64,000 nt of DNA from SHZI01 sp963698405 (GTDB taxonomy: Bacteria > Pseudomonadota > Gammaproteobacteria > Steroidobacterales > GCA-2729495): assembly GCA_963698405.1 (NCBI GenBank), contig CAVOQT010000017.1, positions 508,387-572,386 on the forward strand, written 5' to 3'. This document shows positions 32,907-40,266 of this stretch, one piece after another. Both the position numbers and the translations under genes were made by a program. The notes below the pieces were generated by a model that was not told the DNA's origin, did not search any database, and saw only the letters and a list, made by a program, of their open reading frames with translations. How positions within the stretch are numbered: position 1 is the stretch's first letter; each line of letters opens with the position of its first letter.

Positions 32907-33059
32907 TCAGAACAGCGTATAGATGAACGGGGCAACCGCAGAGCCCTGACCCAGCACCAGCAGCGCACCGAGCAGCAGCATCACGATGATCACCGGCGCC
33001 AGCCAGAACTTCTTGCGTACCCGCATGAAGCCCCACAAATCCTTCAGTAAATCCAGCAT
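32907..33059 (-). CDS. DUF5989-like small membrane protein (SxtK-like)
   Basis: 50-residue protein read by eye. It starts MLDLLKDLWGFMRVRKKFWL, then one hydrophobic helix (VIIVMLLLGALLVLGQG), and ends VAPFIYTLF. This matches small DUF5989 proteins encoded next to NodU-type carbamoyltransferases and SxtJ-like proteins. Saxitoxin clusters have a comparable sxtI-sxtJ-sxtK order. The amphipathic, basic N-terminus (RVRKKFW) lies on the cytoplasmic side by the positive-inside rule. A Shine-Dalgarno (AGGA) lies about 8 bases upstream of the ATG at 33059. It is third in a tight operon, 15 bases after the SxtJ-like gene. Its function is unknown. Confidence 0.83.
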   Translation of the reverse strand: MLDLLKDLWGFMRVRKKFWLAPVIIVMLLLGALLVLGQGSAVAPFIYTLF

Positions 33060-33074
33060 CAGCAGGTCCTGAGT

Positions 33075-33482
33075 CTAATAGGGTTTATCCAGGGAACCGG
33101 TATCCGCACCGCTGCCCTTTACCCGATAGGATGGTGCATCTGCATCAAGCTTGCGACGCATCGGGTCTTTCTTCAGCAGGCGGAGGATCAGCGCAACCGG
33201 CACGATGACCAGTACGAATATCAAGGTCATGAGCAACGGCGTGGTGATCTTGCTCATCACCATGCCGAACTTCATCCAGCCACGGTAAACCGGGCCCAGG
33301 CTCGCGGGCAGTACCAGCCCCCAGACGATCAGCACACCGCCGATGACCATCGGCCAGGCAGGTATCGGTCGTTCCAGAAACCAGGGAAAGAAGCCGGCAA
33401 AGACCGCCACGACAATCGCCCCTGTCGTGATGCCGAACTGGCGCAACTCGCGCGGGCCTGCAGCAGGGATTTCGTGATTCAT
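33075..33482 (-). CDS. SxtJ-like membrane protein
   Basis: 135-residue membrane protein with three to four hydrophobic stretches: FGITTGAIVVAVFAGFFPW, WPMVIGGVLIVWGLVLPASL and ITTPLLMTLIFVLVIVPVALILRLLKK. PVYRGWMKFGMVMSKITTPLLM is the family's recognisable core. The C-terminal tail (KDPMRRKLDADAPSYRVKGSG) is basic and probably cytoplasmic. The ATG overlaps the carbamoyltransferase stop (TGATG), and the DUF5989 gene follows, so this is the middle of a three-gene operon. SxtJ homologues have no proven role but travel with O-carbamoyltransferases; a membrane partner or scaffold is likely. Confidence 0.85.
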   Translation of the reverse strand: MNHEIPAAGPRELRQFGITTGAIVVAVFAGFFPWFLERPIPAWPMVIGGVLIVWGLVLPASLGPVYRGWMKFGMVMSKITTPLLMTLIFVLVIVPVALILRLLKKDPMRRKLDADAPSYRVKGSGADTGSLDKPY

Positions 33483-35329
33483 CAGTCCAGCTCGAACTCC
33501 TGCATCCAGTTCTTGTCTTCCGCCCGTTCCGGTTGCTCCGCTCTGGCCAGCAGGCAGTTGCCGATCACCAGGTAGTCCATCGCCGTACGCATGAAGCAGC
33601 GGTAGGAGTCGGCCGGACTGCAGACCGGTGGCTCACCGCGGACGTTGAACGAAGTATTGACCAGCACAGCACAGCCAGTCTTTGCCTCAAACGCCTTCAG
33701 CAGGGCGTGATAGCGCGGATTGGTTTCCGGATGCACGGTCTGCACACGCGCTGAGTAGTCTACGTGGGTGATGGCTGGCAGATCGGAGCGCGCTACATTC
33801 AGTTTCTCGATGCCAAACAGCCCCTCCTGCTCGGCCGTCATGGCTTTGCGCAGATTCTCGCGTATCGGCGCAACGAGCAGCATGTACGGACTGGGCTTGT
33901 CGATCTCGAAATAGTCAGCCGCCCGGTCGGCCAGCACCGAGGGCGCAAAGGGCCGGAACGACTCGCGGAACTTGATTTTCAGGTTCATCACCGACTGCAT
34001 CTTCGCGCTGCGCGGATCACCGAGAATCGAACGGTTGCCGAGCGAGCGCGGACCGAATTCCATGCGCCCCTGATGCCAACCCACGACGTTTTCCGCAGCG
34101 AGGATGCCGGCAACGGTACTGATCAGCTCATCGTCAGACAGTTCGCGATAGACCGCGCCGGCGGCATCCAGCTGCTGGCGGGTTTCTGCAGCGTTGTACG
34201 CCGGCCCCAGATAGCCGCCGTTCATGCTGTCTGTGCCCTCAGGACGGTGCGGCTGGTCGTGATGCTCGTGCCAGACCACCGCGGCCGCGCCCAGCGCACC
34301 GCCAGCATCACCGGCTGCCGGCTGTATCCAGATATTCTCGAAGGGACCTTCACGCAGCAGGCGGCCATTGGCAACACAGTTGAGGGCCACACCACCAGCC
34401 AGGCAGAGGTTCCTGGCACCGGTGTCTGCATGCAGCGACCGGGCGAGCCGCAGCACCACCTCCTCTGTCACCGCCTGAATGGATGCTGCCAGATCCATCT
34501 CGCGCTGCGTGACCGGTGACTCGGCCTTCCGCGGCGGCCCCCCGAAAAGGTCTGCGAAGCGCTGGTTGGTCATGGTCAGCCCGGTACAGTAATTGAAGTA
34601 CTGCATGTCGAGCCGGAAGCTGCCATCCGCTTTCAGGTCCATCAGCTTGTCGAGGATCAGTTGCGCATACTTCGGCTGGCCATAGGGTGCAAGCCCCATC
34701 AACTTGTACTCACCGGAGTTGACCTTGAAGCCGGTGAAGTAGGTGAAGGCCGAATACAGCAAGCCGAGCGAGTGCGGGAAATCGATCTCCCATAGGGGTT
34801 TCAGGCGGTTGCCGTCGCCAAGCCAGGCCGAGGTCGTGGCCCACTCGCCGACCCCGTCCATGCACAGTACGGCAGCCTCTGCATACGGACTCATGAAGAA
34901 AGCCGAGCCCGCATGCGAGCGGTGATGGTCACTGAACAGCAGCTGTGGCAGCTCCCGCTCCTTGCAGCCGGCGATGGCCGCAAACTCGCGCTTCAGCGTG
35001 GTCTTGAGGTACAGCTTCTCCTTCAGCCAGACCGGCATCGCCGCGATGAAGGAGCGCAAACCGCCCGGTGCATAGCTGAGATAGGTCTCCAGCAACCGCT
35101 CGAACTTGATCAGCGGCTTGTCGTAGAAAACGATCTGGTCCACCTCGCGCAGGCTGATTCCCGCCTCACGCAGGCAGTAGTCGATGGCCCCGGCGGGAAA
35201 ACGCGCATCGTGCTTGCGGCGGCTGAAGCGCTCTTCCTGGACCGCGGCCACGACACGGCCGCTATCGAGCAGGGCCGCAGCACTGTCGTGGTAATAGGCA
35301 GAGATGCCAAGTATGCGCATGGGGCGCAA
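33482..35329 (-). CDS. Carbamoyltransferase, NodU/TobZ/SxtI family
   Basis: Intact 615-residue enzyme that transfers a carbamoyl group from carbamoyl phosphate, through carbamoyl-AMP, to a hydroxyl. The Kae1-like N-terminal half starts MRILGISAYYHDSAAALL and has VQEERFSRRKHDARFP, LLFSDHHRSHAGSAFF (metal-binding His) and CMDGVGEWATTS. The YrdC-like C-terminal half has HQGRMEFGPRSLGNRSILGDPR and NTSFNVRGEPPVCSPADSYR. The full length suggests an active enzyme. Known acceptors in the family are Nod factor sugars, tobramycin, novobiocin and saxitoxin; here a sugar or envelope glycan is a guess based on the adjacent SGNH hydrolase. The second ATG (35320) fits the family N-terminus as well as the first. 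Confidence 0.92.
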   Translation of the reverse strand: MRPMRILGISAYYHDSAAALLDSGRVVAAVQEERFSRRKHDARFPAGAIDYCLREAGISLREVDQIVFYDKPLIKFERLLETYLSYAPGGLRSFIAAMPVWLKEKLYLKTTLKREFAAIAGCKERELPQLLFSDHHRSHAGSAFFMSPYAEAAVLCMDGVGEWATTSAWLGDGNRLKPLWEIDFPHSLGLLYSAFTYFTGFKVNSGEYKLMGLAPYGQPKYAQLILDKLMDLKADGSFRLDMQYFNYCTGLTMTNQRFADLFGGPPRKAESPVTQREMDLAASIQAVTEEVVLRLARSLHADTGARNLCLAGGVALNCVANGRLLREGPFENIWIQPAAGDAGGALGAAAVVWHEHHDQPHRPEGTDSMNGGYLGPAYNAAETRQQLDAAGAVYRELSDDELISTVAGILAAENVVGWHQGRMEFGPRSLGNRSILGDPRSAKMQSVMNLKIKFRESFRPFAPSVLADRAADYFEIDKPSPYMLLVAPIRENLRKAMTAEQEGLFGIEKLNVARSDLPAITHVDYSARVQTVHPETNPRYHALLKAFEAKTGCAVLVNTSFNVRGEPPVCSPADSYRCFMRTAMDYLVIGNCLLARAEQPERAEDKNWMQEFELD

Positions 35330-35406
35330 CTATACGACACTAAAATACTCGCAGCAGTTCCGGCTATGATTGAATCAGCCCGTTACCACCGACGCAGGAG
35401 ATCACC

Positions 35407-36432
35407 ATGCAGACCACCCGCAGAGATGTATTGTCCTTCGCATCCGTTGGCGCCGCAGGTGCAGCCGGACTGGCGCTTGGTGCCTGGTCGCAGTCGGCGA
35501 CTGCCGCCGGCATTGGCAGCAGTGTGGGCGGCAAGGGCCCGGCCATCGAAGGTCCTTATCTGGATCTGCGCACCGGCAAGGGCAACCAGATGGCCTATGC
35601 GCGCATTCAGGGTGACACCGACTGGGGCAAGCCCAAGTATTTCTGGTTCAAGGGCTACATCAATGCGGTCCAGCCCGGCCAACGCAGCGTGAATCTGGTG
35701 GGCGCCCAGGGCTTTGGCACCATCCGCCTGATCCAGCGGCCTGACGGTGCCATCGAGCGTCTGTGCCGTGAAATCATTCTCTACACGGATCTCCGCAGCG
35801 GCGAAGTCCTCAGCGAATGGAAGAATCCACTGACCGGCGAGATGGTGAAGCCGGTGCATGTCGACAACGATCCATTCAATTATCTGGTCGAGGAATACTT
35901 TCCGATGCCGCCGTCTTTCGGTGGCCTCAACAAGGAAGGGCCGCCACCAAAGCGCATGCCCTTCATATTGCCCTGGTACCAACACGGCGACTGGCTGGAG
36001 ATGGAGATCCACATCCACCTCGCCTACCCCAGCGCCCTGCAACCCGACAAGTGGCCGCGTGAATCAGCCGGCCCGGTCGCCCAGGTTTCCGAATACTTTG
36101 CCCACCATGTGCGCGCAGAGGACATGCAGAACCCGAAACTGACCACGGTCGATTACCGAGGCACCTGGAATCGCGTCACGCCGTGGCTGCCGTGGATGCT
36201 GATGGGTCAGGCACCGGGCTTCTGCCTCTACAACTGCTTCATGGGCACCACCAGGAATCTGGACGAGATCTTCGGGCGGCCGGTACTCGACTACGCCGAG
36301 AAGCACTACGCGAAGTATTTCACTGCGCCGGAAAAATGGACGGGCGAGCCCAGCCTGTCGAGTCTGGAGCACTACGCACACACGCAGAAGCCGGCACCGG
36401 TCAAGCCTGCAGCAGAGGCAGCGCCGCGCTGA
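35407..36432 (+). CDS. DUF1838 family protein with Tat signal
   Basis: 341-residue exported protein. The N-terminus TTRRDVLSFASVGAAGAAGLALGAW is a twin-arginine signal with an ATA-like cleavage zone. The mature domain has PYLDLRTGKGNQMAYARIQGDTDW, KYFWFKGYINAVQPG, NDPFNYLVEEYFPMP, VSEYFAHHVRAEDMQNP and WNRVTPWLPWMLMG, matching DUF1838, a family common in sphingomonads and oligotrophic proteobacteria and of unknown function. Twin-arginine export implies folding, perhaps with a cofactor, before secretion. It overlaps bioA tail to tail by 32 bases and starts 77 bases from the divergent carbamoyltransferase. Confidence 0.85.
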   Translation: MQTTRRDVLSFASVGAAGAAGLALGAWSQSATAAGIGSSVGGKGPAIEGPYLDLRTGKGNQMAYARIQGDTDWGKPKYFWFKGYINAVQPGQRSVNLVGAQGFGTIRLIQRPDGAIERLCREIILYTDLRSGEVLSEWKNPLTGEMVKPVHVDNDPFNYLVEEYFPMPPSFGGLNKEGPPPKRMPFILPWYQHGDWLEMEIHIHLAYPSALQPDKWPRESAGPVAQVSEYFAHHVRAEDMQNPKLTTVDYRGTWNRVTPWLPWMLMGQAPGFCLYNCFMGTTRNLDEIFGRPVLDYAEKHYAKYFTAPEKWTGEPSLSSLEHYAHTQKPAPVKPAAEAAPR

Positions 36433-37669
36433 TCGCCTGCGTGAGCTGACGCAGCTCTGCCGGCGTGATGATGTACGGCGGCATCAGGTAGATCAGCCGG
36501 CCGAAGGGACGAATCCACACGCCGGCGTCTACAAAGCAGCGCTGCAGTTCGGCGACCGGCACCGCCTGCTTCGTCTCCACCACACCGATTGCGCCGAGCA
36601 CCCGCACATCGGCGACGGCAGGATGTACCGCCAGCGGCGCGAGCTCTGCGCGCAACTGCGCCTCGATGGCCTGCACCCGCGCCTGCCACGGACTCTCCAG
36701 CAGCAGTGCCGTACTGCGTGCGGCAACTGCGGCAGCCAGCGGATTGGCCATGAAGGTAGGTCCGTGCATCAACACGCCGCCGTCAGCCGAAATGCCATGC
36801 GCAACGCGCCGGGTAGCCAGCGTGGCTGCCATGCTCATGTAGCCGCCGGTCAGCGCCTTGCCCACACAAAGTATGTCCGGCTCCACGCCCGCATGCTCAC
36901 AGGCAAACAGGCGGCCGGTGCGGCCGAAACCGGTCGCAATCTCGTCAGCAATCAACAGCACGTCGTGACGCTGGCACAACTCCGCCACCGCCCGCAGGTA
37001 GTCGGCTGAATAGAACCACATGCCGCCGGCACCCTGCACGATCGGCTCGAGAATCACCGCCGCGAGCTCATGTGCATGCGCATCGATCAGCGCCGCGAAA
37101 CTGTCGATGTCACCCGGCTCCAGCGTCGCACCGAAACGACTGCGCGGGCGCTCGGCAAACAGATGCTGCGGCAACACCGCTGCAAAGCGCTCGTGCATGC
37201 CGTTGACGGGATCGCAGACCGCCATCGCGCCAAAGGTATCGCCGTGGTATCCACCACGGATCGTCAGCAGGCGCGACTTGCCCGACTGCCCCTGCGCCTG
37301 CCAGTACTGCAGCGCCATCTTGATGGCGACCTCGACAGATACCGAACCGGAATCGCTGAAGAACACATGCTGCAGCGACGCCGGCGTGATGGCGATCAGC
37401 TGGCGTGCCAGGCTCACTGCCGGCTCATGCGTGAGTCCGCCGAACATCACATGGGCCATGCGGCCCGTCTGCTCCACAAGCGCCCGGTTCAGTTCGGGGT
37501 GGTTGTAACCATGGATCGCACACCACCACGACGACATCCCATCGATCAGCTCACGACCATCCTCAAGCCGTAGCCGCACTCCGGCAGCCGAAGCCACCCG
37601 GTAAGCCGGTAACGGTGCCGTCATCGAGGTATAGGGATGCCAGATGTGTGTGCGATCGAAGTCGGACAT
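36401..37669 (-). CDS. bioA: Adenosylmethionine-8-amino-7-oxononanoate aminotransferase
   Basis: PLP enzyme of biotin synthesis: converts KAPA to DAPA with S-adenosylmethionine as amino donor. 422 residues, intact. The substrate-binding start HIWHPYTSMTAPLPAY and SSWWCAIHGYNHPELN distinguish BioA from other class III aminotransferases. The PLP motifs are FFSDSGSVSVEVAIKMALQYW, RGGYHGDTFGAMAVCDP, LIADEIATGFGRTG and GKALTGGYMSMAATL, with the Schiff-base Lys in GKAL. The ATG at 37669 (MSDFDRTHIW) is preferred. It follows bioD with 1 base between stop and start, last of bioF-bioD-bioA. Biotin supply matters to the PccA biotin carrier elsewhere in the window. Confidence 0.95.
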   Translation of the reverse strand: MSDFDRTHIWHPYTSMTAPLPAYRVASAAGVRLRLEDGRELIDGMSSWWCAIHGYNHPELNRALVEQTGRMAHVMFGGLTHEPAVSLARQLIAITPASLQHVFFSDSGSVSVEVAIKMALQYWQAQGQSGKSRLLTIRGGYHGDTFGAMAVCDPVNGMHERFAAVLPQHLFAERPRSRFGATLEPGDIDSFAALIDAHAHELAAVILEPIVQGAGGMWFYSADYLRAVAELCQRHDVLLIADEIATGFGRTGRLFACEHAGVEPDILCVGKALTGGYMSMAATLATRRVAHGISADGGVLMHGPTFMANPLAAAVAARSTALLLESPWQARVQAIEAQLRAELAPLAVHPAVADVRVLGAIGVVETKQAVPVAELQRCFVDAGVWIRPFGRLIYLMPPYIITPAELRQLTQAISAALPLLQA

Positions 37670-37670
37670 C

Positions 37671-38360
37671 TCAGGCTCCAAACAGGCTGGTCGCATCGAG
37701 CCAGGTGTTCACCTGCTCTGGCGTGCAGCGGGCACCGAGAAACGGCACCGTGCCCAGTCGCAGGGCCGGCAAGCGTGTTTCCAGCGTACGCACGTTTTCG
37801 GCAAACGCCTCCATCTCCGGCGCCACGGTGTTCGCCACCCAGCCCGCCAACTCAAGACCCGCATCGCCGATCGCCCGGGCAGTCAGCAGCGCGTGATTGA
37901 TGCAGCCCAGCCGCATGCCCACCACGAGTATCACCGGGTACGCGAGTGCGGCAGCAAGATCGGCCATCGTCTCGCTTTGGTTAAGCGGCACCAGCCAACC
38001 ACCAGCACCCTCGACCAGCAACACATCAGCACCGGATTCCTGGACGCGTACCTGCTCTGCCAGCATTGCTGCACTCAGCACGATACCGGCCCACTCGGCC
38101 GCGATATGCGGAGCGATCGCCAGCTCCAGAGCCAGAGGGTTTACTGCCGTGTAAGCGGGCGACAGATTCGAGCAACGCTGCAGCAGCAAGGCATCGTCGT
38201 TCACCAGCTGCCCATCAACCTGTACACAGCCAGCCGCGACCGGCTTCAGCCCGAGGCTGCGCCAACCATACGCCTGTGCAGCCAACAGCAAGGCAGCGCT
38301 GACCTGGGTCTTGCCCACGCCGGTATCGGTGCCAGCAATGAAATAGCGACGCTGCTTCAT
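37671..38360 (-). CDS. bioD: Dethiobiotin synthetase
   Basis: ATP-dependent ring closure of DAPA with CO2 to dethiobiotin. 229 residues, intact. The P-loop is FIAGTDTGVGKTQVSAALL, with the substrate Lys in LKPVAAGC and the nucleotide/Mg-binding VEGAGGWLVPLN. It overlaps bioF by 4 bases (ATGA) and abuts bioA, so the three are one transcript. bioB and bioC are not in the window and must lie elsewhere. Confidence 0.95.
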   Translation of the reverse strand: MKQRRYFIAGTDTGVGKTQVSAALLLAAQAYGWRSLGLKPVAAGCVQVDGQLVNDDALLLQRCSNLSPAYTAVNPLALELAIAPHIAAEWAGIVLSAAMLAEQVRVQESGADVLLVEGAGGWLVPLNQSETMADLAAALAYPVILVVGMRLGCINHALLTARAIGDAGLELAGWVANTVAPEMEAFAENVRTLETRLPALRLGTVPFLGARCTPEQVNTWLDATSLFGA

Positions 38361-39547
38361 GCCGCGACCGCCTCGGCGAGCACCGCAAGCAGCCGCTCGA
38401 TGTCGGCACTTTCATGCAGCGCCGAGAAGGTGATGCGCAGCCTTGCACTACCTGTCGCAACAGTCGGCGGACGGATCGCACCGACCAGCACGCCGCGCGC
38501 CTGCAGTGCCGCACTGATCTGCATGGTCGGTGCGGAGGCGCCGATGATCACCGGCTGGATCGGCGTCGAGGACGGCAGCAGTTGCAGGCCCAGCTGCGCG
38601 GCCCCCTGCCGGAACTGCGCCACATGTTCGGCAAGCCGCGTACGCCGCCACTCCTCCGCCCGTGCAATCCGCAGACTCTCCAGCGTGGCAACGGCCAGTG
38701 CGGCCGGCATCGCCGTGGTGTAGATGTAATGCCGCGAGCGCTGAATCAGCGTTTCGATCAGCGTCTCGCTGCCGGCGACAAATGCGCCTGCTGTACCAAA
38801 GGCCTTGCCCAGCGTACCGACCAGTACCGGCACATCGTCGCAGTCGTGGCGGGCGGGATCCACCACACCACAGCCCTGTGCGCCGTGTACGCCGAAGCCA
38901 TGCGCATCATCGATCATCAGCCAGGCCGCATGCTGCTTCGCCAGCGCGATCAGGCGATCGAGCGGACACAAGTCGCCATCCATGCTGAAGGTTCCGTCAC
39001 TGACGATCAGCTTGCGCCGTGCAGACGCCGACTGTGCATCGAGCTGAGTGGCGAGATCTGCGCTATCGCCATGTGCAAACCAGCTGAAGCCGGCCCGACT
39101 GAGCCAGCCACCATCGAGCAACGAGGCATGATTGAGTCGATCTTCAAAGACCTGATCGCGCTGACCCAGCAAGGCGCTGAGCGTACCGACATTTGCCGCA
39201 TAACCACTACCGAACAGCAGCGCCCGGGGTCGCCGGGTGAAGTCCGCCAGCGCAGTTTCGAGTTCCTGATGGGCAGCCGTGTGTCCGGACACCAGATGCG
39301 AAGCGCCGCTACCGACGCCCCAGCGATCCACGCCAGCCTTGAACGCGGCGCATACGCGCGGATCAGCGGCGAGCCCCAGATAATCGTTGCTGCAGAAATT
39401 CAGCAAGCGCTGCCCATCGACCACCAGTTCACGACCGGCAGGGCTTTCGACCACGCGCCGGCGACGGTAGAGATGCTTTTTTTCCAGGGCCGCCAGCGTC
39501 GCCGGCAGGTCGTCAAAAGCTGTCAATGAGTGTTCGCCGTGCTCCAC
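38357..39547 (-). CDS. bioF: 8-amino-7-oxononanoate synthase
   Basis: PLP-dependent condensation of pimeloyl-ACP (or CoA) with alanine, giving KAPA, the first ring-assembly step of biotin. 396 residues from a GTG start (VEHGEHSLTAFDDLPATLAAL); no ATG is available at a suitable place, and upstream sequence belongs to the end of the NnrU gene. Motifs: LNFCSNDYLGLAADP, GSGASHLVSGHTAAHQELE, LLFGSGYAANVG, MIDDAHGFGVHG, and the PLP lysine in VLVGTLGKAFGTAGAF. It begins 22 bases after nnrU on the same strand. Confidence 0.94.
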   Translation of the reverse strand: MEHGEHSLTAFDDLPATLAALEKKHLYRRRRVVESPAGRELVVDGQRLLNFCSNDYLGLAADPRVCAAFKAGVDRWGVGSGASHLVSGHTAAHQELETALADFTRRPRALLFGSGYAANVGTLSALLGQRDQVFEDRLNHASLLDGGWLSRAGFSWFAHGDSADLATQLDAQSASARRKLIVSDGTFSMDGDLCPLDRLIALAKQHAAWLMIDDAHGFGVHGAQGCGVVDPARHDCDDVPVLVGTLGKAFGTAGAFVAGSETLIETLIQRSRHYIYTTAMPAALAVATLESLRIARAEEWRRTRLAEHVAQFRQGAAQLGLQLLPSSTPIQPVIIGASAPTMQISAALQARGVLVGAIRPPTVATGSARLRITFSALHESADIERLLAVLAEAVAA

Positions 39548-39569
39548 ACCACGCAGCTTAAGGGCTGCA

Positions 39570-40259
39570 TCAGAACATGGCGAGTGGATTACGCGTGACG
39601 AGCCAGAAATGACCACCCAGCAGGAGCCAGGCCACAACCGCCAGTCCGACCGCAGCACCGATCAGCGTGCCCCGGTCTGTCGGCCAGCGGGCACGACCGC
39701 TGAGCAGCGCGGCAAACGGTATCACCGATGTCGGCCCTGCCAGCTTCTGCCATTGCTCTTCACCGAGCACCTTGCGCTTTCGGGTCTCCACCGCCCACAT
39801 CCCGATAAAACCAAATGAGCCAAGTCCGCCGAACATGATCACTGCTGCCAGATCACCGTTGGACGGTACATGCGCCAGCCCCCAGAGACCCAGCCCCCAG
39901 AGCAGTGGATGACGGGTGATCGCTACGGCACCCGGCTTGTCCGGATTGAAGGGTGTGGCCACGAAGGCAATGGAAAACGGATTCGGCTGCAGAAGCCCCG
40001 CACCAAACGCCACGGCCGCAACCGGCATCAGTGCAACGGTGATGGCGTAGGTCCACACATTCGGTGGCCACAGCTCCACATAGGGTGCCTGTTGCGCCGA
40101 ATGGATCAGCCAGGTGAAGAGCGTCAGCGACATGGCTGAGTAACAGACGGTAAACAAGACCTCCCCAAGCAGCCCGGCCAGGCGGCGGCGAATGGCCGGC
40201 GTAGCCGCAATCAGGTGTGAAAGGAGAAAGATGCCGAAAACGGCCAGAAACTTGAGCAT
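39570..40259 (-). CDS. NnrU-family membrane protein
   Basis: 229-residue integral membrane protein with about six helices (FLAVFGIFLLSHLIAA, ALMPVAAVAFGAGLL, AAVIMFGGLGSFGFIGMWAVE, LIGAAVGLAVVAWLLLGGHFWLV). VAITRHPLLWGLGLWGLAHVPSNGDLA matches the NnrU/MAPEG-like isoprenylcysteine-methyltransferase-related core, where RHP..W..G is conserved. NnrU is named for nitrite/NO-reductase loci but is widespread outside denitrifiers; homologues act in carotenoid isomerisation (Z-ISO) with heme b. No denitrification genes are present. It sits 7 bases after the dehydratase-like gene and 22 before bioF. Confidence 0.85.
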   Translation of the reverse strand: MLKFLAVFGIFLLSHLIAATPAIRRRLAGLLGEVLFTVCYSAMSLTLFTWLIHSAQQAPYVELWPPNVWTYAITVALMPVAAVAFGAGLLQPNPFSIAFVATPFNPDKPGAVAITRHPLLWGLGLWGLAHVPSNGDLAAVIMFGGLGSFGFIGMWAVETRKRKVLGEEQWQKLAGPTSVIPFAALLSGRARWPTDRGTLIGAAVGLAVVAWLLLGGHFWLVTRNPLAMF

Positions 40260-40266
40260 TGCCAGA

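Noticed and set aside
33482..35329. Saxitoxin-like biosynthesis cluster
   Set aside because: Only the carbamoyltransferase, SxtJ-like and DUF5989 genes are shared; no sxtA-type polyketide synthase or amidinotransferase is present.
38414..39529. Plus-strand open frame of about 371 codons opposite bioF
   Set aside because: bioF is unambiguous on the other strand; the frame has no recognisable motif.
39570..40259. Denitrification locus because of NnrU
   Set aside because: No nitrite, nitric-oxide or nitrous-oxide reductase genes are nearby; NnrU-family proteins are widespread in other settings.
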